Source of the DNA: Granulosicoccus sp964435305
GTDB lineage: Bacteria > Pseudomonadota > Gammaproteobacteria > Granulosicoccales > Granulosicoccaceae
Assembly: GCA_964435305.1 (NCBI GenBank)
Contig: CAYSZH010000014.1
Coordinates: 1-50,467, forward strand
Direction: 5' to 3'
DNA: 50,467 nt
Below, in pieces: positions 32,856 to 40,922 of this stretch. A program made the position numbers and the translations under genes. How positions within the stretch are numbered: position 1 is the first letter of the stretch; every line of letters starts with the position of its first letter. The notes beneath the pieces were generated by a model that did not search any database, had not been told where the DNA came from, and saw only the letters and a program-made list of their open reading frames with translations.

Positions 32856-33451
32856 AGTGAAAATCCTGACGTTAGCAAAAAGTTTTTCAACAATTGATGA
32901 CCATGTTCGCTACTAATCGATTCTGGATGAAACTGGACACCCTGTATTAGGTGTTGGCCATGCCTGACTCCCATAATTTCTTCCCGTTCTCCGCTTGCAC
33001 TTTGCGTCCATGCAGTGACCTCAAGCTCAGCCGGTATAGAGCTTGGGTCAATAACTAAAGAATGATATCGAGTTGCGGTAAACGGGCTCGGCAATCCAGC
33101 AAACACACCTTCCCCATTATGATGCACCATCGATAGCTTACCGTGCATGATTTCACGCGCATGCGAAATGCGTCCGCCAAAATGTTGCCCAATACTTTGA
33201 TGCCCCAGGCACACACCCAGTATGGGCAGTTGACCGGCTAAATCATGAAGTGCGTGCAAGGTGATGCCAGCTGAGTCCGGGTGACCAGGGCCCGGGGAGA
33301 GCAGCAATGCATCAAATTTTCCGTGTCTTAGCTCATCCACTGTGACACAGTCATTTCGAAATACTTGAACATCGGCACCTAATTCACCTAAGTATTGCAC
33401 CAGGTTGTATGTGAATGAATCGTAGTTATCAATGACAGCCAGGGAATTCAT
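32852..33451 (-). CDS. trpG: Anthranilate synthase component II (glutamine amidotransferase)
   Basis: Releases ammonia from glutamine and feeds it to TrpE. 199 residues; class I amidotransferase with DNYDSFTYNLVQYL, LLSPGPGHP, the nucleophile in GVCLGHQSIG and the His-Glu pair in VQFHPES. Overlaps trpE and trpD by four bases each. It could also serve p-aminobenzoate synthesis, as in several gammaproteobacteria. Confidence 0.97.
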   Translation of the reverse strand: MNSLAVIDNYDSFTYNLVQYLGELGADVQVFRNDCVTVDELRHGKFDALLLSPGPGHPDSAGITLHALHDLAGQLPILGVCLGHQSIGQHFGGRISHAREIMHGKLSMVHHNGEGVFAGLPSPFTATRYHSLVIDPSSIPAELEVTAWTQSASGEREEIMGVRHGQHLIQGVQFHPESISSEHGHQLLKNFLLTSGFSL

Positions 33452-34977
33452 GATGACGCCCCTTGCTGCAATGCATCATCAGAACGGACTAATTCAGGTT
33501 TCGCATCCAGCCCACGCTCTGCCATGGACACCGCACGAAAAACAGCCCGCGCTTTATTCATTGTCTCGTCCCACTCCTTGTCCGGGTCAGAATCGTAGAC
33601 AATGCCCGCCCCTGCCTGCACATGCAGCGTATTGTCTTGAACCACGGCCGTACGAATCGCGATGGCGGTATCCATATTGCCATTCCAGGAGAGATAACCG
33701 ATTGCACCGGAGTAAATCCCGCGCTTAACCACTTCAAGTTCCTGCAAAATTTCAAGCGCTCGCACCTTCGGTGCACCCGATAAGGTGCCCGCCGGGAACG
33801 TTGCCCGTATGACATCAATAGGGCTCATGCCCTTTTTAAGCTTACCCACCACATTCGATACGATGTGCATGACATGCGAGTACCGCTCTACCGCAAACTT
33901 ATCCGTGACTTCAACGGTGCCGGTCTGAGCAATTCGCCCAATATCGTTTCGCCCAAGATCAATCAGCATTAAGTGTTCGGCTAATTCTTTCGGATCGTCC
34001 AGCAGTTCTTTTTCCAGCGCAATATCGGCGGCTTGATCTGCACCACGTGGCCGTGTGCCTGCCAACGGTCGAACCGTGACTTCCCCTTCCTCCTGGCGTA
34101 CCAGAATTTCTGGTGATGCACCCACCACATAATGATCGCCAAGGTTTAAATAAAACATATAAGGCGATGGGTTCAGTATACGTAGCGCACGATATAAATC
34201 CAGTGGTGGCGCTTCAAACGGGATGCTTAAACGTTGCGATAAAACCACTTGCATACATTCGCCATCAGTAATGTACTGACGGATTTTTTCAACAGCGCTT
34301 TTATAGCCAGATTCGGTAAAACTGCTCGTGAAGTCGCTTTCAGTTACCTCACCATCACGTCCCTGATACGCCTCATGCTTAATGGGTTGTCTTAATTGGT
34401 CGCACAGCTCTGATAATCGCTTAAGGCCATTCTCACGCGCCTCTTGTTGGGCTGGATCAACCAATACTAGTAGTGTGAGCTTCCCGCTTAAGTTATCGAA
34501 CACCACCAGCTCGTTTGCTTCCATCAGCAAAATATCAGGGTTACCCAATGGGTCTGGATGCGGGTTAGGCCCAAGCCGCGGCTCTATCATGCGAACCGTA
34601 TCGTACCCAAAGTAGCCCACCAGGCCACCCGTGACTCTGGGCATACCCGGGACACCCGGTAATTTGAACTGAGAACCGTATTCATCAATCCATGCCAATG
34701 GGTCGTCATGTTGAAATGACTCTATCTGTTTGCTGTCGTGTTCAATCGAAATATCGTTGGCATGAATGCGGATAATTTTTCGGCACGGCAAGCCAATAAT
34801 CGAGTATCGCCCCCACTTCTCACCGCCCTGAACGGATTCAAACAAAAAGGTGTAAGGCTGGTTGGCAAGCTTTAGAAACGTCGAGAGTGGGTTGTCGAAG
34901 TCAGCAACAAGGTCACAATAGACGGGGATTCGGTTATAGCCTGAAGAGCGATAGTGCTCGAAGTCGTGCGGATTCAT
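33448..34977 (-). CDS. trpE: Anthranilate synthase component I
   Basis: First committed enzyme of tryptophan synthesis (chorismate plus ammonia to anthranilate). The N-terminal feedback-binding part opens with NRIPVYCDLVADFDNPLSTF and contains LFESVQGGEKWGRYS. The chorismate-binding domain has MQVVLSQRLSIPFEAPPLDLYRALR, RPLAGTRPRG, DLGRNDIGRIA, FPAGTLSGAPKVRALEI and QAGAGIVYDSDPDKEWDE. 509 residues is normal. An AGGAAG ribosome site precedes the ATG, and the leader region upstream encodes a Trp-containing peptide. Confidence 0.97.
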   Translation of the reverse strand: MNPHDFEHYRSSGYNRIPVYCDLVADFDNPLSTFLKLANQPYTFLFESVQGGEKWGRYSIIGLPCRKIIRIHANDISIEHDSKQIESFQHDDPLAWIDEYGSQFKLPGVPGMPRVTGGLVGYFGYDTVRMIEPRLGPNPHPDPLGNPDILLMEANELVVFDNLSGKLTLLVLVDPAQQEARENGLKRLSELCDQLRQPIKHEAYQGRDGEVTESDFTSSFTESGYKSAVEKIRQYITDGECMQVVLSQRLSIPFEAPPLDLYRALRILNPSPYMFYLNLGDHYVVGASPEILVRQEEGEVTVRPLAGTRPRGADQAADIALEKELLDDPKELAEHLMLIDLGRNDIGRIAQTGTVEVTDKFAVERYSHVMHIVSNVVGKLKKGMSPIDVIRATFPAGTLSGAPKVRALEILQELEVVKRGIYSGAIGYLSWNGNMDTAIAIRTAVVQDNTLHVQAGAGIVYDSDPDKEWDETMNKARAVFRAVSMAERGLDAKPELVRSDDALQQGASS

Positions 34978-35010
34978 GATGGCTTCCTGATACGGTGATT
35001 CAATTCAACA

Positions 35011-35096
35011 AGATCGTTATACAAAGTACGGTATACACAGCCCGGAAAAGGAGCTGTGGGGCGATTACTGGTTTCGCCAACGCCACTGCTGTTGAT
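35011..35096 (-). promoter_or_regulatory. Possible trp attenuator structures
   Basis: After and across the Trp codons, GTGGCG can pair with CGCCCCAC just past the leader stop. The same segment's CACAGC can instead pair with GCTGTG further on. These mutually exclusive hairpins fit attenuation. No T-run follows the second hairpin, so the read-out (intrinsic termination, Rho, or trpE translation) is unclear. Confidence 0.45.
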
Positions 35097-35109
35097 TGAA
35101 CGATTGCAT
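35065..35109 (-). CDS. trpL: trp operon leader peptide
   Basis: Fourteen-codon frame MQSFNQQQWRWRNQ on the trpE transcript, with two Trp codons separated by one Arg codon just before the stop, the arrangement expected of an attenuator peptide. ATG 35109 has an AAAGG ribosome site nine bases upstream and lies about 55 bases after the predicted transcription start; trpE begins 87 bases after its stop. Ribosome stalling at the Trp codons when charged tRNA-Trp is scarce would change the folding of the following RNA. Attenuation of trpE is known in pseudomonads. Confidence 0.72.
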   Translation of the reverse strand: MQSFNQQQWRWRNQ

Positions 35110-35169
35110 CAAGTGTTGCCTTTGTAACGGCTGGTCATGCTTTTTCGAAAAAAATTTTCCGAAGGAGCA

Positions 35170-35198
35170 ACTATCCCAACAAGCTGCCATCAGGTCAA
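35170..35198 (-). promoter_or_regulatory. Sigma-70 promoter of the trpL-trpEGDC operon
   Basis: Minus-strand TTGACC (35198-35193), 17-base spacer, GATAGT (35175-35170). The transcript would begin near 35163, giving a leader of about 186 nt that contains trpL. Confidence 0.62.
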
Positions 35199-35312
35199 GC
35201 TCGAATTGCCCCATCCTCAGCACAAACACTAAATTTTTGCGTATTTGCACAAGTTAACGCCCCGCTTCGGCTATATTTCGTACCTGAACTTCAAACTTAA
35301 AGTGCGTACCAC

Positions 35313-36845
35313 ATGACAACCATCAAACAGGATGACTTCATCGACAGTGTGACCGATGCACTGCAATTCATGTCCTACTACCACCCCAAGGACTACATTG
35401 ATGCGGTGTATGCCGCCTGGCAACGCGAAGAGTCGCAGGCGGCTAAAGATGCGATGTCGCAAATTCTGATGAATTCGCGCATGTGTGCCGAAGGAAAACG
35501 GCCAATTTGTCAAGACACAGGCATTGTCACCGTATTTATCCGCATTGGCATGGATGTGCGTTGGGATGCAAAAATGGACTTGCACAGCATGGTGAATGAG
35601 GGTGTGCGACGTGCCTATTTATTACCGGATAATAAATTGCGCGCCTCCATACTCGATGACCCTGCAGGCAGCCGTAAAAATACCGGAGACAACACACCAG
35701 CGGTTATCCATATCGATGTGGTGGCAGGTGACAAGGTGGATGTTGACATCGCGGCCAAAGGCGGTGGTTCAGAAAATAAATCCAAACTTGCGATGCTTAA
35801 CCCAAGCGATAGCATCGCCGACTGGGTGGAGAAAACCGTACCGACAATGGGCGCGGGCTGGTGCCCGCCTGGCATGCTTGGAATCGGTATCGGCGGCACA
35901 GCCGAAAAAGCCGCCGTGCTAGCAAAAGAATCATTGATGGAGCCAGTAAATATCCAAGAGCTAAAAGATCGAGGCCCTGCCAACCGTATAGAAGAGCTGC
36001 GCCTCGAAATATTCGAGCGTGTTAACGCGCTTGGTATCGGTGCGCAGGGGCTTGGTGGTTTGACAACGGTTGTGGATATCAAGATAAAAGACTACCCAAC
36101 TCACGCCGCATCACTGCCGGTTGCAATGATCCCTAACTGTGCCGCTACACGGCATGCGCATTTTATTCTTGACGGGTCTGGCGCCTATACACAATCACCG
36201 CCTTCGCTGGATGACTGGCCTTCCATCACATTTGATGCAAGTGCCGGTTCCAAACGAGTCAATCTGGATACGGTTACACCTGAAGAGGTGGCGACGTGGA
36301 AGACCGGCGAAACGCTATTGCTTAATGGTCGTATGCTCACCGGGCGCGATGCCGCACACAAGCGCATCCAGTCACTACTCGAAAGCGGTGAAGGTCTGCC
36401 TGAAGGTGTGGATTTTAAAAACCGGTTTATCTACTACGTCGGGCCAGTCGATGCGGTACGCGAAGAGGCTGTTGGCCCCGCAGGGCCAACAACGGCCACC
36501 CGCATGGATAAATTCACCGAGATGATGCTGGCTCAAACCGGCCTACTCGGCATGATTGGTAAAGCCGAGCGCGGACCAATTGCAATTGAATCCATTAAAA
36601 AACACTCAGCTGTGTATTTAATGGCCGTGGGCGGTGCGGCCTACCTTGTATCCAAAGCCATCAAAGAAGCGCGCATCGTGGCGTTTGAAGAACTGGGCAT
36701 GGAAGCGATTCACGAATTCGTGGTCGAAGACATGCCGGTTACCGTGGCGGTTGACAGTGCCGGCGAATCGGTCCATCAAACAGGGCCAGCCATTTGGAAA
36801 GGCAAAATTGAGAGTGGCGAGGTGAAGCCCGTTTATTTCGTGTGA
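35313..36845 (+). CDS. Fumarate hydratase, class I (iron-sulfur)
   Basis: Interconverts fumarate and malate in the TCA cycle using an oxygen-sensitive [4Fe-4S] cluster. Class I features are MNSRMCAEGKRPICQDTGIVTVF in the N-terminal part, GAGWCPPGMLGIGIGGTAEKA, RIEELRLEIFERVNALGIGAQGLGG, the C-terminal beta domain with GETLLLNGRMLTGRDAAHKR, and YYVGPVDAVREEAVGPAGPTTATRMD. 510 residues fits single-chain FumA/FumB types. The ribosome site is weak. The last codons form the start of a 47-bp tandem repeat that runs on downstream. Confidence 0.95.
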   Translation: MTTIKQDDFIDSVTDALQFMSYYHPKDYIDAVYAAWQREESQAAKDAMSQILMNSRMCAEGKRPICQDTGIVTVFIRIGMDVRWDAKMDLHSMVNEGVRRAYLLPDNKLRASILDDPAGSRKNTGDNTPAVIHIDVVAGDKVDVDIAAKGGGSENKSKLAMLNPSDSIADWVEKTVPTMGAGWCPPGMLGIGIGGTAEKAAVLAKESLMEPVNIQELKDRGPANRIEELRLEIFERVNALGIGAQGLGGLTTVVDIKIKDYPTHAASLPVAMIPNCAATRHAHFILDGSGAYTQSPPSLDDWPSITFDASAGSKRVNLDTVTPEEVATWKTGETLLLNGRMLTGRDAAHKRIQSLLESGEGLPEGVDFKNRFIYYVGPVDAVREEAVGPAGPTTATRMDKFTEMMLAQTGLLGMIGKAERGPIAIESIKKHSAVYLMAVGGAAYLVSKAIKEARIVAFEELGMEAIHEFVVEDMPVTVAVDSAGESVHQTGPAIWKGKIESGEVKPVYFV

Positions 36846-36951
36846 ACGCGGGTTGATCAAGAAGGTGATTGAGCCCAGTTAATTTCGTGTGAATGCGAGT
36901 TAATCGAGAAGGCGATGGAGCCCAGTTAATTCGTGTGAACGCAAGGTAATT
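36831..36951 (+). repeat. 47-bp tandem repeat, about 2.6 copies, beginning inside the fumarase 3' end
   Basis: Copies start at 36831, 36878 and 36925 and differ at a few bases. The first includes the last five codons (GTTTATTTCGTGTGA, Val-Tyr-Phe-Val-stop). The second repeats them with one change in the Tyr codon. The third is truncated. This looks like local duplication of the gene's end plus its 3' flank. Confidence 0.88.
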
Positions 36952-37023
36952 AATAAGCTGTGCGAAATCGTTGAGCTTGCCTAAACTCATACCACGCTTA
37001 ACTGGCTTTGTACGGGAGTCAAC

Positions 37024-37356
37024 GTGGTCGGACAAACTAAATTACTGTTACTTGTGGCTTGCCTGTTTTTTCTTGTCAATTGTGCAAGCGATGGCGGTTC
37101 ATCGCGTTCGGACTCTGCACCGCGTGGTAAAGTAAGCGTGTGCAAAAGCGGTGACACCACGGTAAGCAGTGCTTCACAATGTTTGCGCGACGATGCCGCC
37201 TGCTACCAGTTAACCGACGGAAACTGGTGTACCGGCACGCGCGGTAACAGCTGCCCAGCGCCATCAGTCGAGGTGCCGGCGGGAACAAGTTGCCCGGCCG
37301 GTGCGCGTTGTTTCAAAGTGGGTGAAAGCCTCACCTGCGGTATTCGCTACCAGTAA
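37024..37356 (+). CDS. Small cysteine-rich lipoprotein
   Basis: Secreted 110-residue protein of unknown function. The signal peptide ends in the lipobox LVNC (acylated cysteine at residue 20), followed by a Ser/Asp linker. A compact domain then has eight further cysteines (for example CKSGD, QCLRDDAACYQL, WCTGTRGNSCPAP, SCPAGARCF, TCGIRY), suggesting disulfide bonds. Start GTG 37024 has a GGGAG ribosome site five bases upstream. Convergent with rpe with 17 bases between stops. No family recognised. Confidence 0.72.
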   Translation: MVGQTKLLLLVACLFFLVNCASDGGSSRSDSAPRGKVSVCKSGDTTVSSASQCLRDDAACYQLTDGNWCTGTRGNSCPAPSVEVPAGTSCPAGARCFKVGESLTCGIRYQ

Positions 37357-37373
37357 TCCAGCAGGAGTGATAT

Positions 37374-38060
37374 TTATACGCTAGCGATCGCGTTTCGCAT
37401 TTGCCCAATCACCGTGTCATAGCAATGCGCGTCGGACTGTGCAGCCTGCGAGAATATGCCTGAGCCTGATACAAATGTGTCGGCACCGGCACCGTACACC
37501 TCTGCAATATTATCGACTTTAATCCCGCCGTCGACCTCCAGACGAATGCTGCGGCCGGTAGTATCAATAAGCCTACGCACCTGTTTTATTTTCTCCAATG
37601 TGTGCGGAATAAATGCCTGACCACCAAACCCCGGGTTCACCGACATTAATAACACCATGTCGATTTTATCGATAACGTGATCGAGCACGTTCAAAGGTGT
37701 GGCAGGGTTCAGCACCAAACCACTTTGCAAACCCGCCTCTTTTATAAGTGCAAGCGACCGGTCAATATGATCTGAGGCTTCAGGGTGAAATGTTATGTAG
37801 CTCGCGCCAGCTTGCGCAAACATCGTGATTAAATCGTCTACCGGGCGCACCATTAAGTGCACATCAATGGGCGCTGAAATACCGTGCTTACGCAGGGCCT
37901 CACACACCAACGGACCGATGGTGAGGTTCGGAACATAATGGTTGTCCATGACATCAAAGTGCACCCAATCGGCACCGGATGCCAGAACATGTTCTACCTC
38001 CTGTCCCAAACAGGCAAAGTCGGCTGACAAAATAGATGGAGCGATGATCGGTGATTGCAT
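37374..38060 (-). CDS. rpe: Ribulose-phosphate 3-epimerase
   Basis: Pentose-phosphate pathway enzyme interconverting ribulose 5-phosphate and xylulose 5-phosphate. TIM barrel of 228 residues with IAPSILSADFACLGQEV, HFDVMDNHYVPNLTIGP, the metal-binding HLMVRPVDD, MSVNPGFGGQAF and EVDGGIKVDNI. Complete and typical. Confidence 0.97.
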   Translation of the reverse strand: MQSPIIAPSILSADFACLGQEVEHVLASGADWVHFDVMDNHYVPNLTIGPLVCEALRKHGISAPIDVHLMVRPVDDLITMFAQAGASYITFHPEASDHIDRSLALIKEAGLQSGLVLNPATPLNVLDHVIDKIDMVLLMSVNPGFGGQAFIPHTLEKIKQVRRLIDTTGRSIRLEVDGGIKVDNIAEVYGAGADTFVSGSGIFSQAAQSDAHCYDTVIGQMRNAIASV

Positions 38061-38245
38061 AGTTACTGGAAAAATTAAACCAACACGATAATGCGTACTG
38101 TACCCGGTTTATAGACTGATTAAACATTTACAGCTTAAAAGAACGTGACGTACTGCTACTTTGTTCATGCCAGCGTCTGAGTCATTGCAGACCTAACATT
38201 ACGCGCCGATACCAATAAAGACTTTATTTTTTAAAACGGCGATTG

Positions 38246-39547
38246 ATGCGGCAAGGCACGCAAGCATATACACAAGCATTATCCACACTGTACCGCTTGG
38301 ATCAGCAAGTACCGGTGCTGGATCTGGCTGCCCAGGAGAAGGCTGTATCAGCCACGCAACGTGGTGCCTGGCGCGAGCTGCAATCGTTGTTTGAATCGTG
38401 TATCGCACGCGGCTGCCTGCAAGTTTCTATTGAGCCTGACGGTGCGCTTTGGCGCATCCGTTATCGCAGCATAGATGAGACAGCTGAAGAACTGCTTGAA
38501 GATCCGGGTACGCTCAGCTGGGCAATACAGGCGCTGCAACAGCGCCTGTTTGGAGAACACAGCCAACCCGGCGATTACCAGCACACACGCTTTTGCCTTA
38601 AGCGCAAAGCCACCGACTACGAAGTCGGGCTGCAGATTTTTCCCACCGTAAAAGGGGATCTATTGCAATTCACGCTAGAGGAAAAACAGCTACTACCTGC
38701 GCGGTTAGACGAATTGGGGCTTAACTACCAGCAGCTGTCACAGATAAGAACACGGCTGCAGAATAGCAAGGGCTATATGCTGATTGCCGGCAGCGAACCA
38801 CGCCTGCTCGATAACGTACTGCTGGCGCTAGCACAAGAGATGATAGAACCTAACCGGCAAGTGCTTTATTTAAATGATTGCCATCGCTATGCATTACCCC
38901 GCATTGCACAGCTTTCAATTAGCGGTGACGACAACACAGAGCAGCTAATTGATTGGTCAAACGCATTGAAAGTGCAGCACGATTCGCTACTTTTGCATGG
39001 ACAGATTCCAGCACATGCCAGCAGCGAAATCGCACAAACAGCCGCCTATAGAGCGCTCGTTGTGCAAACCCTGCATACCGCACAGCCAATCACCATCAGT
39101 GATTTATGCAAAGATGCGGACACAGATGATGCACGCCTGTACTACGAGCTGGATACGCTGATTATGCATTACCCATTGAGGCGCTTGTGTGAGCATTGCA
39201 AGGAAACCGCCGCCCTATCAGAAGCCGCCAAAGTGTGGCTCGACAGCATACGCACGCCTGCCACAGAAAACGTCATTGATTGGTTATCAGAAGGCAACAC
39301 CGAACGGTTTATGCACGCCAAAGGCTGCGACAAATGCTCACATACCGGTTACTCAGGCCACATTGGCGTGTTTGATATAGAGCAACGTCAAACCAATAGC
39401 CGCAGCCTGGAAAGCCGTTACTTAGAGGCGCCATGTACGAAACAAAAACAGCGCGTTAACCCGTTTGTTAAGCGTTTAATGGGGATGGTTTATGAAGGTG
39501 TGATACCGGTTGAGGAAGCAATAAGGCTATCTCATCACACCAACTAA
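38246..39547 (+). CDS. PilB/GspE-like secretion ATPase homologue lacking the P-loop
   Basis: About 433 residues aligned with type II secretion/type IV pilus ATPases over most of their length, but probably not an ATPase. The Walker A site expected after GYMLIA reads GSEPRLLD instead of GPTGSGKT (about residues 182-189), with no lysine. Other family marks remain: LYLNDCHRYALPRIAQLSI (Asp box region), the Walker-B-like stretch around DSLLLHGQIP, the histidine box VVQTLHT, and the tetracysteine zinc site CEHC and CDKCSHTGYSGHIGVFDIE. Start is TTG 38243 or ATG 38246. No pilus genes are adjacent. It could be a regulator or partner of an active ATPase, or a decaying gene; the clean open frame favours retained function. 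Confidence 0.75.
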   Translation: MRQGTQAYTQALSTLYRLDQQVPVLDLAAQEKAVSATQRGAWRELQSLFESCIARGCLQVSIEPDGALWRIRYRSIDETAEELLEDPGTLSWAIQALQQRLFGEHSQPGDYQHTRFCLKRKATDYEVGLQIFPTVKGDLLQFTLEEKQLLPARLDELGLNYQQLSQIRTRLQNSKGYMLIAGSEPRLLDNVLLALAQEMIEPNRQVLYLNDCHRYALPRIAQLSISGDDNTEQLIDWSNALKVQHDSLLLHGQIPAHASSEIAQTAAYRALVVQTLHTAQPITISDLCKDADTDDARLYYELDTLIMHYPLRRLCEHCKETAALSEAAKVWLDSIRTPATENVIDWLSEGNTERFMHAKGCDKCSHTGYSGHIGVFDIEQRQTNSRSLESRYLEAPCTKQKQRVNPFVKRLMGMVYEGVIPVEEAIRLSHHTN

Positions 39548-39570
39548 TCGAATTACCAATAAAACTGCCG

Positions 39571-39596
39571 GTTAGCTAACGGCTACGTTAGCTAAC
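39571..39596. repeat. Palindromic hairpin between convergent genes
   Basis: GTTAGCTAAC occurs twice (39571-39580, 39587-39596), each copy a palindrome, together able to form a 10-bp stem with a 6-base loop. It lies between the stops of the PilB-like and kpsS genes. No T-run, so termination is only a guess. Confidence 0.65.
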
Positions 39597-39605
39597 GATG
39601 TTTGA

Positions 39606-40922
39606 TTAGGCCGCCTCCGCGTCGTCCGCCTGATCACCCTGCTGAGGATGCACATCAAGCCCAGCAACCACACGCAAGTTAGGCGTTGTAGGCACTTCCA
39701 GACGATCAGGTACATATCTGTGTTCATTTATCAAGTTATCTGACCACACCAGACCAGACGGGCATTCGTCAGTTAGAGAGCGATACATATTCCCGTTGAG
39801 CTGGTTGTGCGATATCAGAAACTGCCTGAACTGCTTAAACGCACTTTCCTGAACGCTGCCTGTGTTTTTCCAAAAAGCCTTGAGTGAACCCTGGAACGTT
39901 AGTCCTGGCAATGCATAGATCGCTTTGCCCAATGTTTTCACAGGTGTGCCGTGAAATAAGGATGACATGCCCACAGTGCTATTAATCACCACCGTACCCT
40001 CAGCATGCTTAAGCAATGTGGGCAAACACACGTCATGAACATAGAATACCCTGCCCTGCAAACCCATCTCACTAACAAGGCTTGTAAACAATCGGGTGTA
40101 GTCGGTATAGCCACGATCGAGCGGGTGGTGCTTGAATACGATCGCTTTATTGCTTGGTGCATTCTTGGCGAACGATGTTAGCACTTCGCCAATGAAGTGT
40201 TCGATAGAATTGTAGTCTGAGTGCACAACCACTTGCATATCACAATGCACTTGTAAAGGGCAGACAAAATAGTTGTTTTCAAATTCTGGCAGCAAGTTAT
40301 CGAGCATATAACGCTCTTTACGACGAAAAAGCACTTTTCGCATACCAGAAATAACCCAGCGCCAACCCTCGGGTAACCAGCGAAAATCTCTATGGTGCTG
40401 ATAGCCTGGAAATTGTTTCTTTTTGAATGCACTGACCCAGTAATACGTCATTGCCATAATAGCAGTCAATCCGAAAACGCTTTTGGTCGTACTGTGTTCT
40501 TGTGGTGTATCGACATCGTTTTGACTTGGTAGTACAAAGCCTTTGCGTAACATGGGTGAGTGCCCGTTAACGCCATCTTCTTCCAAGGTAATGAAATTGG
40601 GTCGAATATAGCCCTCTTCAAACACGAAGACCCGCACGTCATGGCGCGCTGCCACTTCCCGCGCGATGCGATGATAAACTCGACAATCACCAAAAAGATA
40701 GATGCGTCCGATCTTTTTGTTAATGATGAAGCGTTCTAGAAACGCATCCCAGTGCTTAACTTCGCCCGCATAGTCAACGGCACCGGGTCGGCGATAGAAA
40801 AAGCGATCGCCCCCGTTAAGGTTAACTTTGTGGACATTGAAACCGCGTTGTTCAAGACTGACGGCAAACTTGGAAAAGAAGGGTCCAATTGGCCCTTGCA
40901 GTAACAGCACATCACGGCGCAT
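39606..40922 (-). CDS. kpsS: Capsule polysaccharide Kdo transferase KpsS-like
   Basis: Cytoplasmic glycosyltransferase that adds the first Kdo to phosphatidylglycerol, starting the poly-Kdo linker of group 2 type capsules. It opens with LLLQGPIGPFFSKFAVSLEQRG and shows VNLNGGDRFFYRR, YLFGDCRVYHRIAREVA, VFEEGYIRPNFITLEEDGVNGHS and the GT-B C-terminal motif TVVINSTVGMSSLFHGTPVKTLG. 438 residues, near the E. coli length. The start overlaps kpsC by 11 bases. No signal peptide, as expected. Confidence 0.9.
   Translation of the reverse strand: MRRDVLLLQGPIGPFFSKFAVSLEQRGFNVHKVNLNGGDRFFYRRPGAVDYAGEVKHWDAFLERFIINKKIGRIYLFGDCRVYHRIAREVAARHDVRVFVFEEGYIRPNFITLEEDGVNGHSPMLRKGFVLPSQNDVDTPQEHSTTKSVFGLTAIMAMTYYWVSAFKKKQFPGYQHHRDFRWLPEGWRWVISGMRKVLFRRKERYMLDNLLPEFENNYFVCPLQVHCDMQVVVHSDYNSIEHFIGEVLTSFAKNAPSNKAIVFKHHPLDRGYTDYTRLFTSLVSEMGLQGRVFYVHDVCLPTLLKHAEGTVVINSTVGMSSLFHGTPVKTLGKAIYALPGLTFQGSLKAFWKNTGSVQESAFKQFRQFLISHNQLNGNMYRSLTDECPSGLVWSDNLINEHRYVPDRLEVPTTPNLRVVAGLDVHPQQGDQADDAEAA

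Larger units (their letters stand above)
34978..35312. other. Divergent control region of trpE and fumarase (335 bases)
   Basis: Holds the trp promoter, the trpL leader frame and alternative hairpins on the minus strand, listed separately, plus the upstream region of the fumarase gene, for which I see no convincing promoter and only a weak ribosome site. Confidence 0.7.
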
